Shown here piece by piece: positions 8,921 through 17,217 of a stretch of 64,000 nucleotides of DNA. How positions within the stretch are numbered: position 1 is the first letter of the stretch; the number at the start of each line of letters is the position of its first letter. The stretch comes from Streptomyces sp. NBC_00457 (GTDB lineage: Bacteria; Actinomycetota; Actinomycetes; Streptomycetales; Streptomycetaceae), in the NCBI RefSeq assembly GCF_036014015.1, contig NZ_CP107905.1, positions 9,052,001 through 9,116,000 of the forward strand. The letters run 5' to 3'. The notes under the pieces were generated by a model. The model did not search any database. It had not been told where the DNA came from and saw only the letters and a program-made list of their open reading frames with translations. The position numbers and the translations under genes were made by a program.

Positions 8921-9433
8921 TCACCCGGATTGAGCCGGTGGCGAAGGCGGCAGCAGCGGGCCGCAGTCCCACTTCTGGAAGATCAACCGTGTCTCCACCC
9001 GGGCCACTTCCCGGCGGGAGGTGAACTCGTCCAGGACCAGTCGCTGCAGATCCGCCATGTCCGCGACCGCGACATGCACGAGGTAGTCGTCCGGGCCGGT
9101 GAGATGGAAGACGGTCAGCGACTCGGGCAGCGCCCGGATGCGCTCCACGAACGGCCCCACCAGCTCCCGCCGGTGCGGCCTGACCTGAACCGACAGCAAC
9201 GCCTCAAGGCCCCGCCCCAGCTTGGCCGGATCCAGCCGCAGCCGATGCCCGAGAATGACGCCCGCGCGACGCAGCCTGGTCACCCGGTCAAGGCAGGTCG
9301 ACGGCGCCACGCCGATCTGCGCGGCGAGGTCGCGGTACGTCGTCCGGGCGTCATTCTGCAGCAACCGCAGCAGCTGGAGATCCACCGGGTCCAGTACGAC
9401 AGATTCGGCCACCGATCGAACGTAGCACGGCAT
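8921..9433 (-). CDS. Lrp/AsnC family regulator, divergent from PLP lyase
   Basis: This protein of up to 170 residues has the AsnC helix-turn-helix (DLAAQIGVAPSTCLDRVTRL) and a RAM domain (FHLTGPDDYLVHVAVADM). The true start could be the ATG at 9433 or the GTG at 9410-9412 (VAESVVLDPVDLQ), which fits the usual family length better; neither has a clear Shine-Dalgarno. The gene is divergent from the methionine gamma-lyase-like gene at 9472, with 38-59 bp between them. By analogy with known Lrp/lyase pairs it probably senses a sulfur or branched-chain amino acid and controls that gene. Confidence 0.87.
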   Translation of the reverse strand: MPCYVRSVAESVVLDPVDLQLLRLLQNDARTTYRDLAAQIGVAPSTCLDRVTRLRRAGVILGHRLRLDPAKLGRGLEALLSVQVRPHRRELVGPFVERIRALPESLTVFHLTGPDDYLVHVAVADMADLQRLVLDEFTSRREVARVETRLIFQKWDCGPLLPPSPPAQSG

Positions 9434-9471
9434 TCGGCGGTAGTGACCCGGTCGGCGTTCACTCTTCCCTC

Positions 9472-10668
9472 ATGGACACGCCCACCGCATCGAGAGCCCT
9501 CGCCACCGAGGCCGTGCACGCCGGCCGCGACGACCTCGCCCGCCAGGGCCTGCACGCCCCGCCGATCGACCTGTCCACCACGTATCCGTCGTACGACAGC
9601 CAGGGCGAGGCGGCCCGCATCGACGCCTTCGCCACCACCGGCGCCATACCGGACGGCCCGCCGGTCTACGGACGGCTGGGCAACCCCACCGTCGCCCGTT
9701 TCGAGACCGCTCTGGCCCGCCTCGAAGGCACCGAGACCGCCGTCGCCTTCGCCAGCGGGATGGCGGCACTGAGCGCGGTGCTTCTCGTACGGGGCTCGCT
9801 CGGCCTGCGCCATGTCGTGGCCGTACGGCCCCTGTACGGCTGCAGCGACCATCTGCTCACCGCCGGCCTGCTGGGCTCGGAGGTGACGTGGACCGATCCG
9901 GCCGGGATCGCGGCGGCGCTGCGACCCGACACGGGACTGGTCATGGTCGAGTCCCCGGCGAACCCCACGCTGGCCGAAATCGACCTGCGTGCCGTCGCCC
10001 ACGCCTGCGGCTCCGTACCGCTGCTCGCCGACAACACCTTCGCCACACCGGTGCTGCAACGCCCCGCCGAACACGGCGCCCGGCTCGTGCTGCACAGCGC
10101 CACCAAGTACCTCGGCGGGCACGGTGACGTGATGGCGGGCGTGGTCGCCTGCGACGAGGAGTTCGCCGGACAGCTGCGGCAGGTCCGCTTCGCGACGGGC
10201 GGCGTGCTGCACCCGCTGGCCGGCTACCTGCTGCTGCGCGGCCTCGCGACGCTGCCGGTGCGCGTCCGTGCCTCATCCGCGAACGCCGCCGAACTCGCCC
10301 ACCGCCTCGCCGCCGACCCGCGCGTGGCCCGCGTCCACTACCCCCGCATCGGCGGCGCCATGATCGCCTTCGAGGTCCACGGCGACCCCCACCAGGTCAT
10401 CGCCGACGTCCGCCTGATCACCCCCGCCGTGAGCCTGGGCAGCGTGGACACCCTCATCCAGCACCCGGCATCCATCAGCCACCGCATAGTGGAAGCGACG
10501 GACCGAAGGGACGCCGGGGTGAGCGACAAGTTGCTGCGCCTGTCGGTGGGTTTGGAGGACGTAGAGGACCTGTGGCGAGACATAGACGGCGCCCTAAGGC
10601 GCCCCGATAGGGGCGCGGGGAACTGCGCGACAAGCCACAACGAACCCGCAGCCGCCAGCGCCCCGTAA
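9472..10668 (+). CDS. Trans-sulfuration PLP enzyme (methionine gamma-lyase / cystathionine synthase-like)
   Basis: This 398-residue Cys/Met-metabolism PLP enzyme has the early Y-G-R-x-x-N-P-T motif (VYGRLGNPTVARFE), AFASGMAA, the aspartate strand LLADNTFATPVLQRP, and the Schiff-base lysine in HSATKYLGGHGD (Lys212). These features place it in the gamma-family that builds or breaks C-S bonds of cystathionine, homocysteine or methionine; the exact reaction is not decidable from motifs. The last roughly 22 residues after DGALR are encoded by a dispersed repeat element (10599-10631 and flank), so the C-terminus looks like it was extended by the repeat. The divergent Lrp regulator probably controls it. 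Confidence 0.87.
   Translation: MDTPTASRALATEAVHAGRDDLARQGLHAPPIDLSTTYPSYDSQGEAARIDAFATTGAIPDGPPVYGRLGNPTVARFETALARLEGTETAVAFASGMAALSAVLLVRGSLGLRHVVAVRPLYGCSDHLLTAGLLGSEVTWTDPAGIAAALRPDTGLVMVESPANPTLAEIDLRAVAHACGSVPLLADNTFATPVLQRPAEHGARLVLHSATKYLGGHGDVMAGVVACDEEFAGQLRQVRFATGGVLHPLAGYLLLRGLATLPVRVRASSANAAELAHRLAADPRVARVHYPRIGGAMIAFEVHGDPHQVIADVRLITPAVSLGSVDTLIQHPASISHRIVEATDRRDAGVSDKLLRLSVGLEDVEDLWRDIDGALRRPDRGAGNCATSHNEPAAASAP
10599..10631 (-). repeat. Dispersed palindromic repeat, copy A (inside 3' end of lyase gene)
   Basis: GCGCCCC-GATA-GGGGCGC (10599-10616) followed by GGGGAACTGCGCGAC is the inverse of the element also found at 20354-20386 and 45008-45040. All share GTCGCGCAGTTCCCC next to a 7-bp stem with a 4-base loop. 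This copy lies inside the reading frame of the lyase gene, just before its stop. Similarity continues through 10668 (CAAGCCACAACG...CCGCAGCCG). Confidence 0.85.
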
Positions 10669-10680
10669 CCCCTACGGCGC

Positions 10681-11946
10681 CTAGGCCCTCGTCACCCCCA
10701 CCGTGCCCTCTGCCGCCCCCAGCGGAGCATCCAACCGCGCCGTGATCACCAACGTCCCCTCCTCGATCTGATAGTCGAGAGGCAGCCCCAGACCACGCAT
10801 CGCAGCAACCATGCCGGTGTTGGACGACTGCGTCACCGCGTACACGTTCTCGCAGCCCGCCTCCACGGCCATCGCCACCAGCCGCCGAAGCAGTTCCGAG
10901 CCGATGCCCCGCCCCTGCCACTCGTCCTCGACCAGCAGCGCGACCTCCGTCTCGTCCCCGTCCCACAGCAGATGCCCGAGCCCCACGATCCGCCCGGACG
11001 CGGTCTGCACCGCGAGCGTCCGGCCGAAGCGCGGGCTCAGCAGATGGTGCAGGTAACGATGCGCGTCACCGACAGGCCCGTGGTACCGCAGGGACAGCGT
11101 CCGCGCCGAGCACCGCTCGTGCATCGCCGTCGCCGCCTCCAGATCGTCCGTGCCGGCGCGGCGGACGGTGATCGCGTTGCCCTCGGGGAGCGTGAGGACG
11201 TCCTGGCCACGCGGAACGCGCGGACCGAGCCGGGCGTCCAGCTCCACCAGGGCCCGCGCCCGGGCGAACTCGGTCGGGGTGAACGGCAGATACGGCCGCT
11301 CCACGGTGATCACTCCGCCTTCCGGTGCCCGCAGCCGCATCACGGTGTCCTCCAACGCCCCTTCCACCGGGACCCCTTCGGGCGCCCGGCCGCCGCCGGG
11401 CGGGGCGGCGGGGAGTGAGCGGATGGTGCAGCGGCCCAGCAACTGGCGCAGTGCGAGCGGGAGTTCCGCCGCGTCCAGGGCGGTGCGCGTGGCGAGGCCG
11501 AGCACCCGGGTCGGCGCGTCGACCAGGTCGTGGGCGTCGGCTCGCTCGATCCACGTGCCGGTACCCCCGGCCTGGTCGATCGCCCGGGCGATGTCGTCCG
11601 CCGCGATCTCACCGGGAGCGCGCAGCAGGAACTCGTCCACCGTCCCCTCGGCCAGCGGATGCGTCTGGAGGCTGAGGATGTCGACCTGCTGTCCGGCGAG
11701 GGCGACGCACAGCGCGGCCAGGGTCCCCGGTTCGTCCTTCACCGTCGTCCGCATCCGCCACAGGACACGCTCCCGGACCCCGGCGTGCTCCGTGGGGAGC
11801 GGCCGGGTGCTCGTATCAGTCGTCGGCGGGGCATGACCGTGGCGTCGTGTCCACCATGTGTGGAACGCCGCCATGATGTCCCGCCGCCAGTGGTGCACCG
11901 TACGACCGTGCTGCGCACGCGTCACATCAGAAATGTCTCGACTCAT
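10681..11946 (-). CDS. ACT domain-GNAT acetyltransferase fusion protein
   Basis: This protein of up to 421 residues carries an ACT-like domain (about residues 60-150: TTVKDEPGTLAALCVALAG) and a C-terminal GNAT acetyltransferase domain (about 265-400), with the acetyl-CoA loop EWQGRGIGSELLRRL. ACT domains bind amino acids and in such fusions are expected to gate protein or small-molecule acetylation; the target is unknown. An internal ATG at 11872-11874 (MAAFHTWW) has a better Shine-Dalgarno (GGGAC) than the first ATG at 11946, so the protein may be 24 residues shorter. Confidence 0.82.
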   Translation of the reverse strand: MSRDISDVTRAQHGRTVHHWRRDIMAAFHTWWTRRHGHAPPTTDTSTRPLPTEHAGVRERVLWRMRTTVKDEPGTLAALCVALAGQQVDILSLQTHPLAEGTVDEFLLRAPGEIAADDIARAIDQAGGTGTWIERADAHDLVDAPTRVLGLATRTALDAAELPLALRQLLGRCTIRSLPAAPPGGGRAPEGVPVEGALEDTVMRLRAPEGGVITVERPYLPFTPTEFARARALVELDARLGPRVPRGQDVLTLPEGNAITVRRAGTDDLEAATAMHERCSARTLSLRYHGPVGDAHRYLHHLLSPRFGRTLAVQTASGRIVGLGHLLWDGDETEVALLVEDEWQGRGIGSELLRRLVAMAVEAGCENVYAVTQSSNTGMVAAMRGLGLPLDYQIEEGTLVITARLDAPLGAAEGTVGVTRA

Positions 11947-12033
11947 GCAGCCACTGTGAAGGAAAGGTGTTGCGTGATCACGAACGCACTGTGACTGACG
12001 GGTAAAGCAGCCTTCTGTCGCTTTTGTGAAACG

Positions 12034-12076
12034 TCAGTGCCGCGCACCAGGGGATGACGCCGGTACGCGGCACTGA
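12034..12076 (-). terminator. Hairpin downstream of phoD-like gene
   Basis: TCAGTGCCGCG (12034-12044) pairs with CGCGGCACTGA (12066-12076) across a 21-base loop, just past the stop of the phosphatase gene. It fits a transcript end for that gene. No U-tract follows, as is usual in Streptomyces. Confidence 0.5.
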
Positions 12077-12092
12077 TACGAGGTTACGGGAC

Positions 12093-13667
12093 CTACTGGC
12101 CGACGCGTCCCGGCTGCAGCACCTGCGTGAAGAGCACCGTGCCGTCCGACTCGCGCAGCCGCACCGTCAGTTCCCCGCTGTGGCCGTCGATGTCGACCTC
12201 GCCGAAGAACTGGTAGCCGCCGGCGGGGGAGACGTTCGCGGTGGTCGGCGCCTTGAGGAACACCCGGTCCGGACCGAAGGTGTTGTCGAGCGTGTTCGCG
12301 GGGAAGGCACCGGCGTTGAGCGGGCCCGAGACGAACTCCCAGAACGGCTCGAAGTCGGTGAACGCTGCCCGGGACGGCAGGTAGTGCTGGGCCGACGTGT
12401 AGTGCACATCGGCGGTCAGCCACACCGTGCCCGTGATCCGGCGGTGCTTGATGAACCGCAGCAGCTCGGCGATCTGCAGCTCACGGCCGAGCGGTGCGCC
12501 GGGGTCACCCTGCGCGACCGCCTCGATGTTGGGCTTGCCGTCGCCGGTGTCCGGTACGACCAGGCCGAGCGGCATGTCGGAGGCGATCACCTTCCACACC
12601 GCCCGGGAGCGGGACAGCTCGCGCTTGAGCCACTCCAACTGCTCGCTGCCCAGGATGCCCACCGGGTCGGTGGTCTGGTTGTCCGGCGAGTTGGCGTTGC
12701 GGTAGGTGCGCATGTCCAGGACGAAGACGTCGAGCAGCGGGCCGTGGTGCTGGACCCGGTAGACCCGGCCGTCGGGGCTGCGCAGCGTCGAGATCGGGTA
12801 GTACTCGGAGAACGCCTGCCGGGCGCGCTCGGCGAGCACGTCGACGTTCTTCTCGGTGTACCGGGTGTCGGCGAGGATCTCGCCCGGGTACCAGTTGTTG
12901 GTGACCTCGTGGTCGTCCCACTGAATGATGGACGGGACCTGGGCGTTGAAGGCCCGCAGGTTCTCGTCCAGCAGGTTGTAGCGGAAGTTGCCGCGGAACT
13001 CCGCCAGCGTCTCGGCCACCTTGGACTTCTCCTCGGTGGTGATGTTCCGCCAGGTGCTGCCGTCGGGCAGGGCCACGGTCTCGGTGATCGGGCCGTCGGC
13101 GTAGATGTTGTCGCCGCTGCAGATGAAGAAGTCGGGGTCGAGCTTCGCCATCGCGTCGTAGATCCGGTAGCCCCCGAACTCCGGGTTGATGCCCCAGCCC
13201 TGACCGGCCAGGTCGCCGGACCAGACGAACCGCACGCCGTCGCGCCGCTTGCCGGACGCCGTACGGAAGGTGCCGGTGACCGGCTCGCCGGTGCGGCGCG
13301 GGTCGTCGGGGTCGGCCAGCAGGACGCGGTAGTGGATCTGCTCGCCGGAGGGGAGTCCGCGCAGCCGGGTCGTGCCGGTGAAGTCGGTGCCGGCGCCGAG
13401 CAGCGGGCCGTGCCATCTGCGCGGGTTGCGGAACGACTCGGTCGCCGACGTCTCGACGATCATCCGGGCGGGACGGTCGGAACGCACCCACACCAGACCG
13501 GAGTCGCAGGTCACGTCTCCCGTCTGCACCCCCCAGCCGGCCTTGGGACGCCCGGACAGCGCGAGGGCCGGTGCCGCGCCCAGCGCGGGCGGCAGGGTCA
13601 GGGCCGCCGACGCGGCGAGGGAGCCGCGCAGGACGCTGCGACGGCCGGGCAAGGGACGGTGTGACAT
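12093..13667 (-). CDS. PhoD family alkaline phosphatase, Tat-secreted
   Basis: This 524-residue PhoD-type phosphatase/phosphodiesterase has a twin-arginine signal (RRSVLRGSLAASAALTLPPALG, residues about 8-30, broken here by the alanine-rich core). Family motifs are WSGDLAGQGWG, ICSGDNIYADGP, WDDHEVTNNW and LTADVHYTSAQHY, which supply the metal ligands (GDNIY, DDHE, DVHY). The enzyme releases phosphate outside the cell. The start is the ATG at 13667 with GGAGG seven bases upstream; the longer frame (to 13712) has no signal. A PHO-box-like direct repeat lies 65-86 bp upstream, which fits PhoP control. Confidence 0.92.
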   Translation of the reverse strand: MSHRPLPGRRSVLRGSLAASAALTLPPALGAAPALALSGRPKAGWGVQTGDVTCDSGLVWVRSDRPARMIVETSATESFRNPRRWHGPLLGAGTDFTGTTRLRGLPSGEQIHYRVLLADPDDPRRTGEPVTGTFRTASGKRRDGVRFVWSGDLAGQGWGINPEFGGYRIYDAMAKLDPDFFICSGDNIYADGPITETVALPDGSTWRNITTEEKSKVAETLAEFRGNFRYNLLDENLRAFNAQVPSIIQWDDHEVTNNWYPGEILADTRYTEKNVDVLAERARQAFSEYYPISTLRSPDGRVYRVQHHGPLLDVFVLDMRTYRNANSPDNQTTDPVGILGSEQLEWLKRELSRSRAVWKVIASDMPLGLVVPDTGDGKPNIEAVAQGDPGAPLGRELQIAELLRFIKHRRITGTVWLTADVHYTSAQHYLPSRAAFTDFEPFWEFVSGPLNAGAFPANTLDNTFGPDRVFLKAPTTANVSPAGGYQFFGEVDIDGHSGELTVRLRESDGTVLFTQVLQPGRVGQ

Positions 13668-13731
13668 GGATGCGCCTCCGGGACGGGATCCGGTCAGTGT
13701 GCGATGCCACAACTACTGGTGCGCCGCTGCG

Positions 13732-13753
13732 CACACGCAAACCACAAGTGAAC
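13732..13753 (-). promoter_or_regulatory. PHO-box-like 11-bp direct repeat upstream of phoD-like gene
   Basis: Read on the minus strand, GTTCACTTGTG is directly followed by GTTTGCGTGTG, two abutting 11-bp units with 8 of 11 matches. PhoP of Streptomyces is known to bind 11-bp direct repeats beginning GTTCAC. The first unit matches that core, the second is weaker. The position upstream of a phosphatase start supports the call. Confidence 0.55.
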
Positions 13754-13808
13754 AACCGGCCGCGGGAACAAGGGAACAGGCTGGTCGCTCATGCGGGGCG
13801 CACCCTTG

Positions 13809-15290
13809 TCAGCCCTTGACGCCCTCCGCCAGCAGCCGGACGCCCGCCCGGATCCGCGCCGGGGACAGGTGGGCATACCCCAGAACGAGCCGTACGTCCT
13901 CGCCGGCGCCGATGTCCGCCGTCCCGTGTGCGTAATCCCTCAGCGGGCGCACGGTGGCACCGGCGTCGGCCACGCGCGCGAGGAAGTGCTTTTCGGGTCC
14001 GTACCGGCGGGGGAGGGTGGCGATGACGTGCAGGCCCGCCGCGATCCCGGACACCGACGAGCCGGGGAAGTGTTCCTCCAAGGCGCCCACGAGCGTGTCG
14101 CGCCGCTCGCGGTAGGCGCGTTGGCAGCGGCGCAGCTGACGGTCGTAGTCGCCGCGCTCCACGAACCGGGCGAACAGCGCCTGGTCGAGGGTGGGATGGC
14201 CGAGATCCATGGTGCGCTTGCGCTCGATCACCTCATCGGCGAGCGCCTCCGGTACGAGCAGCCAGCCGAGGCGGAGCCCCGGAGCGAGGGACTTGCTGAC
14301 CGACCCCGCGTAGGCGACGCGTTCCGGATCGAGTCCTTGGAGGGCGCCGACGGGAGCGCGGTCGTAGCGGAAGTCGCCGTCGTAGTCGTCCTCGAGGACG
14401 AAGCCGTCCACGGACCGTGCCCAGTCGAGCAGTTCGGCCCGGCGGCGCGCGGAGTAGGCGATCCCGGTGGGGAACTGGTGCGCCGGCGTCACCACGACCG
14501 ACCGTACCGGTGTGTCCCGCAGCGGGCCGATGGCCAGCCCTTCGTCGTCCAGGGGCATGGGCACGGTGGTGACGCCGGCCGCTGCGTACAGGGCGTCGTG
14601 CTGCGGGCTGCCCGGGTTCTCGGCGCCGACGGCTGTCAACCCGCGCGCGTGCAGGGCGAATCCGAGCAGCGTCGTCGCCTGGGCCACGCCGGAGACGACC
14701 AGGATCCGCTCCGGGTCAGCGACCACGCCGCGGCGGCGGGCGAGCAGTTCGGCCAGCGCCGTACGCAGCCGGGGCAGGCCGCGAGGATCGGGATAGCCGA
14801 GGTCGTGGTGCGGCAGCTCGGCCAGCACACCGCGCTGAGCCGCCGCCCACGCGGCACGCGGGAACAGCGACAGGTCCGGCGTCCCGGGCACGAAGTCGGC
14901 CCGGGCGCCCGGCGGGCGCGGAGCGAGGTCACGCGCGCGTGGCCGCGCCGCCCGTACGGCACCGCCCACCCAGGTCCCCGCACCCCGCCCGCTGCGCAGA
15001 TAGCCCTCCGCGGTCAGCTGCTCGTACGCCTCCGTGATCAGCCCGCGCGACACCCCGAGGTCGGCGGCCAGATCACGGCTCGACGGCAGCCGGGTCCCCG
15101 GCGCGAGCCGGCCCGCCCGCACCGCCTCCCGCAGCGCCGCCTGCAACGAACGCCCACGCGCGCGTGCCGGCGCGGAAGCGGCCGGCAGGAGCAGCTCCCA
15201 GGCCGGGGAACCCGGACCGGCGCCCGAGGGCGGCGCCTCGCCCTCGGCCTCAGCCGGCTCCCCGCTCCGATTGGTCTCCGATGGCCTCAT
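13809..15290 (-). CDS. MocR/PdxR-type regulator (GntR HTH plus aminotransferase domain)
   Basis: This 493-residue fusion has a GntR winged-helix domain (about residues 48-115: LPSSRDLAADLGVSRGLITEAYEQL) joined to a class I aminotransferase-like domain with the PLP lysine in GSVSKSLAPGLR (near residue 332). MocR regulators use PLP or an aldimine as ligand and bind direct repeats near divergent promoters. The gene is divergent from an EamA transporter (47 bp between starts), and direct repeats GTGGACC/CCGGACC lie between them, so it probably controls that exporter. Confidence 0.9.
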   Translation of the reverse strand: MRPSETNRSGEPAEAEGEAPPSGAGPGSPAWELLLPAASAPARARGRSLQAALREAVRAGRLAPGTRLPSSRDLAADLGVSRGLITEAYEQLTAEGYLRSGRGAGTWVGGAVRAARPRARDLAPRPPGARADFVPGTPDLSLFPRAAWAAAQRGVLAELPHHDLGYPDPRGLPRLRTALAELLARRRGVVADPERILVVSGVAQATTLLGFALHARGLTAVGAENPGSPQHDALYAAAGVTTVPMPLDDEGLAIGPLRDTPVRSVVVTPAHQFPTGIAYSARRRAELLDWARSVDGFVLEDDYDGDFRYDRAPVGALQGLDPERVAYAGSVSKSLAPGLRLGWLLVPEALADEVIERKRTMDLGHPTLDQALFARFVERGDYDRQLRRCQRAYRERRDTLVGALEEHFPGSSVSGIAAGLHVIATLPRRYGPEKHFLARVADAGATVRPLRDYAHGTADIGAGEDVRLVLGYAHLSPARIRAGVRLLAEGVKG

Positions 15291-15294
15291 GAAA

Positions 15295-15313
15295 GTGGAC
15301 CTTAAACCGGACC
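15295..15313. promoter_or_regulatory. Direct repeat, probable MocR operator
   Basis: GTGGACC (15295-15301) and CCGGACC (15307-15313) repeat with a 12-bp period next to the transporter promoter. MocR proteins are known to bind direct repeats. The regulator identity is inferred from adjacency. Confidence 0.45.
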
Positions 15314-15324
15314 GCCGTCATTCC

Positions 15325-15330
15325 TAGCGT
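15325..15330 (+). promoter_or_regulatory. Putative -10 for leaderless EamA transcript
   Basis: TAGCGT ends seven bases before the ATG at 15338, giving a start of transcription at the start codon. No Shine-Dalgarno precedes the ATG, which supports a leaderless mRNA. Confidence 0.35.
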
Positions 15331-15337
15331 CGTGTCC

Positions 15338-16528
15338 ATGAACGCCACCACCACACGGGGAGCCCTGCTCGCCGCGCTCGCCTGTGTCCTCGTCGGAGGG
15401 TCCTTCACCGCCAACAGCGTCCTCGGTGAATACCCGTACGCCGGCGGCCAGTTCCTCCGCTACGGCCTGGCCTTTCTGCTGCTCGTCCCGCTGACCGGCC
15501 GGGACGCCACGGCCCGGCTGCGGACGCTCACGCCCCGCCACTGGGCCCGCCTCGCGCTGCTCGCGGGCTTGGGCATGGTCGGCTTCAACCTGGCGGTCCT
15601 CGCGGCGGAGCGCACCGCCGAACCGGCCGTTCCTGGTGTCTTCGTCGGCTGCGCGCCCGTGATGGTGGCGGTCCTCGTGCCCCTCCTGGACGGACGCCGA
15701 CCCCAACGCGTCGTCCTGTACGGCGCGTTGCTCGTCGCGGTCGGCGCCTTCACGGTCCAGGGCTGGGGGCGCACGGACGGCGCCGGCATCGCGTTCTCGG
15801 TGTGCGCACTCGCCGGTGAGGTCGGGTTCGCGGTGCTCGCCGTGCCCGTGCTGCGGCCCCTGGGTCCGCGGCTGCTGTCCGCCACGGTGTGCGGCGTCGC
15901 CGCGCTCGAGTCCCTGGCGGTGGGGCTCCTGCTGGACGGCGGCGCATGGCTGCGGCGGCCCGACGGCACGGAGACCGCCGCGCTGCTGTGGCAGGCGGCG
16001 ATCGTCACCGTCATCGGATTCGTGTGCTGGTACATGGGCATGCAGCGGATCGGCGCGGAGCGCGCCACGCTGTTCTCCGGCCTGATCCCGGTCGCGGCGG
16101 CCGCCACCGCGCCCCTCGTCGGAACGGGCTCCTACGGGCCCGTGCAGGCCGTCGGCAGTGCCCTCGTCGGCGCCGGAGTCGCCCTCGGCTCGGGCGCGTT
16201 GGCCCGGCGCCGGTCGGCGACTGGCGTCTCGGCGACCGCCGTCTCAGCGGCTGCCGTCGAGGATCACGCGGGCGACCAGCGCCGGGTCGTCGTTCATGGG
16301 GACGTGACCGCAGCCGGGCAGCCGCACCAGCCGGGCCCGCGGAATGATCTGCTTGGCCCGCACCCCCTGCCGGCGCACGAGGAGCCGGTCCCTGGAGCCC
16401 CAGGCCACGGTGACCGGGATGCCCTGGATGTCGTCGGTCCACTGGACGTCGGAGCCGGCCCGGAGCGTCTCGGAGAAGGCCGAGGCGTTCGCCAGCGCGA
16501 GGGTCTCGGCGACCACGGCCTCGGGTGA
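15338..16528 (+). CDS. EamA/DMT superfamily exporter with odd C-terminal extension
   Basis: The first 290 residues are a ten-helix EamA-type drug/metabolite transporter, with two repeated halves and hydrophobic segments such as GALLAALACVLVGGSF, ARLALLAGLGMVGFNLA and AIVTVIGFVCWYMGM. After ALARRRS the frame runs through a 15-bp imperfect tandem repeat coding SATGV-SATAV-SAAAV and then about 95 hydrophilic residues that lie antisense to the hydrolase gene (16244-17074). This extension looks non-natural for the family and may reflect loss of the original stop. The ATG at 15338 is preferred to an upstream GTG at 15332. MocR-type control is likely. Confidence 0.83.
   Translation: MNATTTRGALLAALACVLVGGSFTANSVLGEYPYAGGQFLRYGLAFLLLVPLTGRDATARLRTLTPRHWARLALLAGLGMVGFNLAVLAAERTAEPAVPGVFVGCAPVMVAVLVPLLDGRRPQRVVLYGALLVAVGAFTVQGWGRTDGAGIAFSVCALAGEVGFAVLAVPVLRPLGPRLLSATVCGVAALESLAVGLLLDGGAWLRRPDGTETAALLWQAAIVTVIGFVCWYMGMQRIGAERATLFSGLIPVAAAATAPLVGTGSYGPVQAVGSALVGAGVALGSGALARRRSATGVSATAVSAAAVEDHAGDQRRVVVHGDVTAAGQPHQPGPRNDLLGPHPLPAHEEPVPGAPGHGDRDALDVVGPLDVGAGPERLGEGRGVRQREGLGDHGLG
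16216..16260 (+). repeat. Imperfect 15-bp tandem repeat at the end of the EamA gene
   Basis: Three units, GGCGACTGGCGTCTC, GGCGACCGCCGTCTC and AGCGGCTGCCGTCGA, follow one another. The third contains the stop of the convergent hydrolase gene. In the EamA frame they code SATGV, SATAV and SAAAV. Confidence 0.7.
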
Positions 16529-17074
16529 ACGGCGGGCCGGGCGGGCGTAGATGCTGCTCGTCAGGACCGTACGGCCGGCCGCCGAACGCGACAGCCGCTC
16601 GACCAGTGGCGGGGGCGTCCGCGTCGCGATCTGCCGCATCCCCAGCAGGACACCGAAGGCGTAGCGCCGTTCGGCCGGTGTCCAGAACCCTGCCGGGGAC
16701 AGGGCGGTCACGGACCGTACGAGCTTCTCGCGGCCGAGTGCCAGGGCGAGCAGTCCGCCGAGCGAATTGCCCGCGACATGCGGCCGTTCGACCTCCAGCG
16801 CCGCGCACAGCGCGCCTAGCGCGGCGTTCATCGTGGACAGGTCGTGCGCGAGGCCTTCCGGAAGGGCCGGGGACGCGCCGAACCCGGGCAGATCGACGGC
16901 GATCACATCGCGCTCGGTCGCGAGGATGTCCACCACCGGGTCCCAGGCCTGCCGGTGGTGGCCGATGCCGTGCAGCAGGAGGAGTGGTTCGCCCGTGCCC
17001 ACGCGCGCGTAGGAGAGGGTCGCGGTCCGCGGGCCGCTGGCGGAGGGGACCTTGAAGGAGACGGTGGCCGACAT
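16244..17074 (-). CDS. Alpha/beta hydrolase
   Basis: This 276-residue alpha/beta-hydrolase-fold enzyme has the oxyanion motif LLHGIGHHRQAWDPV, the nucleophile elbow GNSLGG, the acid in VAWGSRDRLLV and the catalytic His in LPGCGHVPMNDDP. All triad positions are intact. The substrate is unknown; lipase or peroxidase-type activities occur in the family. The ATG at 17072-17074 gives a normal N-terminus. Its 3' 285 bp are covered by the antisense EamA frame. The gene is divergent from the ECF41 sigma factor gene. Confidence 0.88.
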   Translation of the reverse strand: MSATVSFKVPSASGPRTATLSYARVGTGEPLLLLHGIGHHRQAWDPVVDILATERDVIAVDLPGFGASPALPEGLAHDLSTMNAALGALCAALEVERPHVAGNSLGGLLALALGREKLVRSVTALSPAGFWTPAERRYAFGVLLGMRQIATRTPPPLVERLSRSAAGRTVLTSSIYARPARRSPEAVVAETLALANASAFSETLRAGSDVQWTDDIQGIPVTVAWGSRDRLLVRRQGVRAKQIIPRARLVRLPGCGHVPMNDDPALVARVILDGSR

Positions 17075-17145
17075 GAACTGCTCCTCGTCCGAGGGTCGCT
17101 GGCGGGTGCTCGTAGACAGCTTGTCAGCAGTTGCTACCGACGGGT

Positions 17146-17168
17146 AGCCCCGGAAGGTCTCCGGGGCT
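17146..17168. promoter_or_regulatory. Perfect hairpin between hydrolase and sigma factor genes
   Basis: AGCCCCGGA (17146-17154) and TCCGGGGCT (17160-17168) form a 9-bp stem with a 5-base loop. It lies 50 bp before the sigma factor start and between divergent genes, so it is more likely an operator or 5'-leader structure than a terminator. Confidence 0.5.
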
Positions 17169-17217
17169 CGCTGTTATCGCCTGGACAGGTCCGGATGTGT
17201 CGGTTGGGATGGAATGC

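Noticed and set aside
17075..17217. ECF41-type promoter for the divergent hydrolase
   Set aside because: No TGTCACA with CGTC at suitable spacing was found on either strand.
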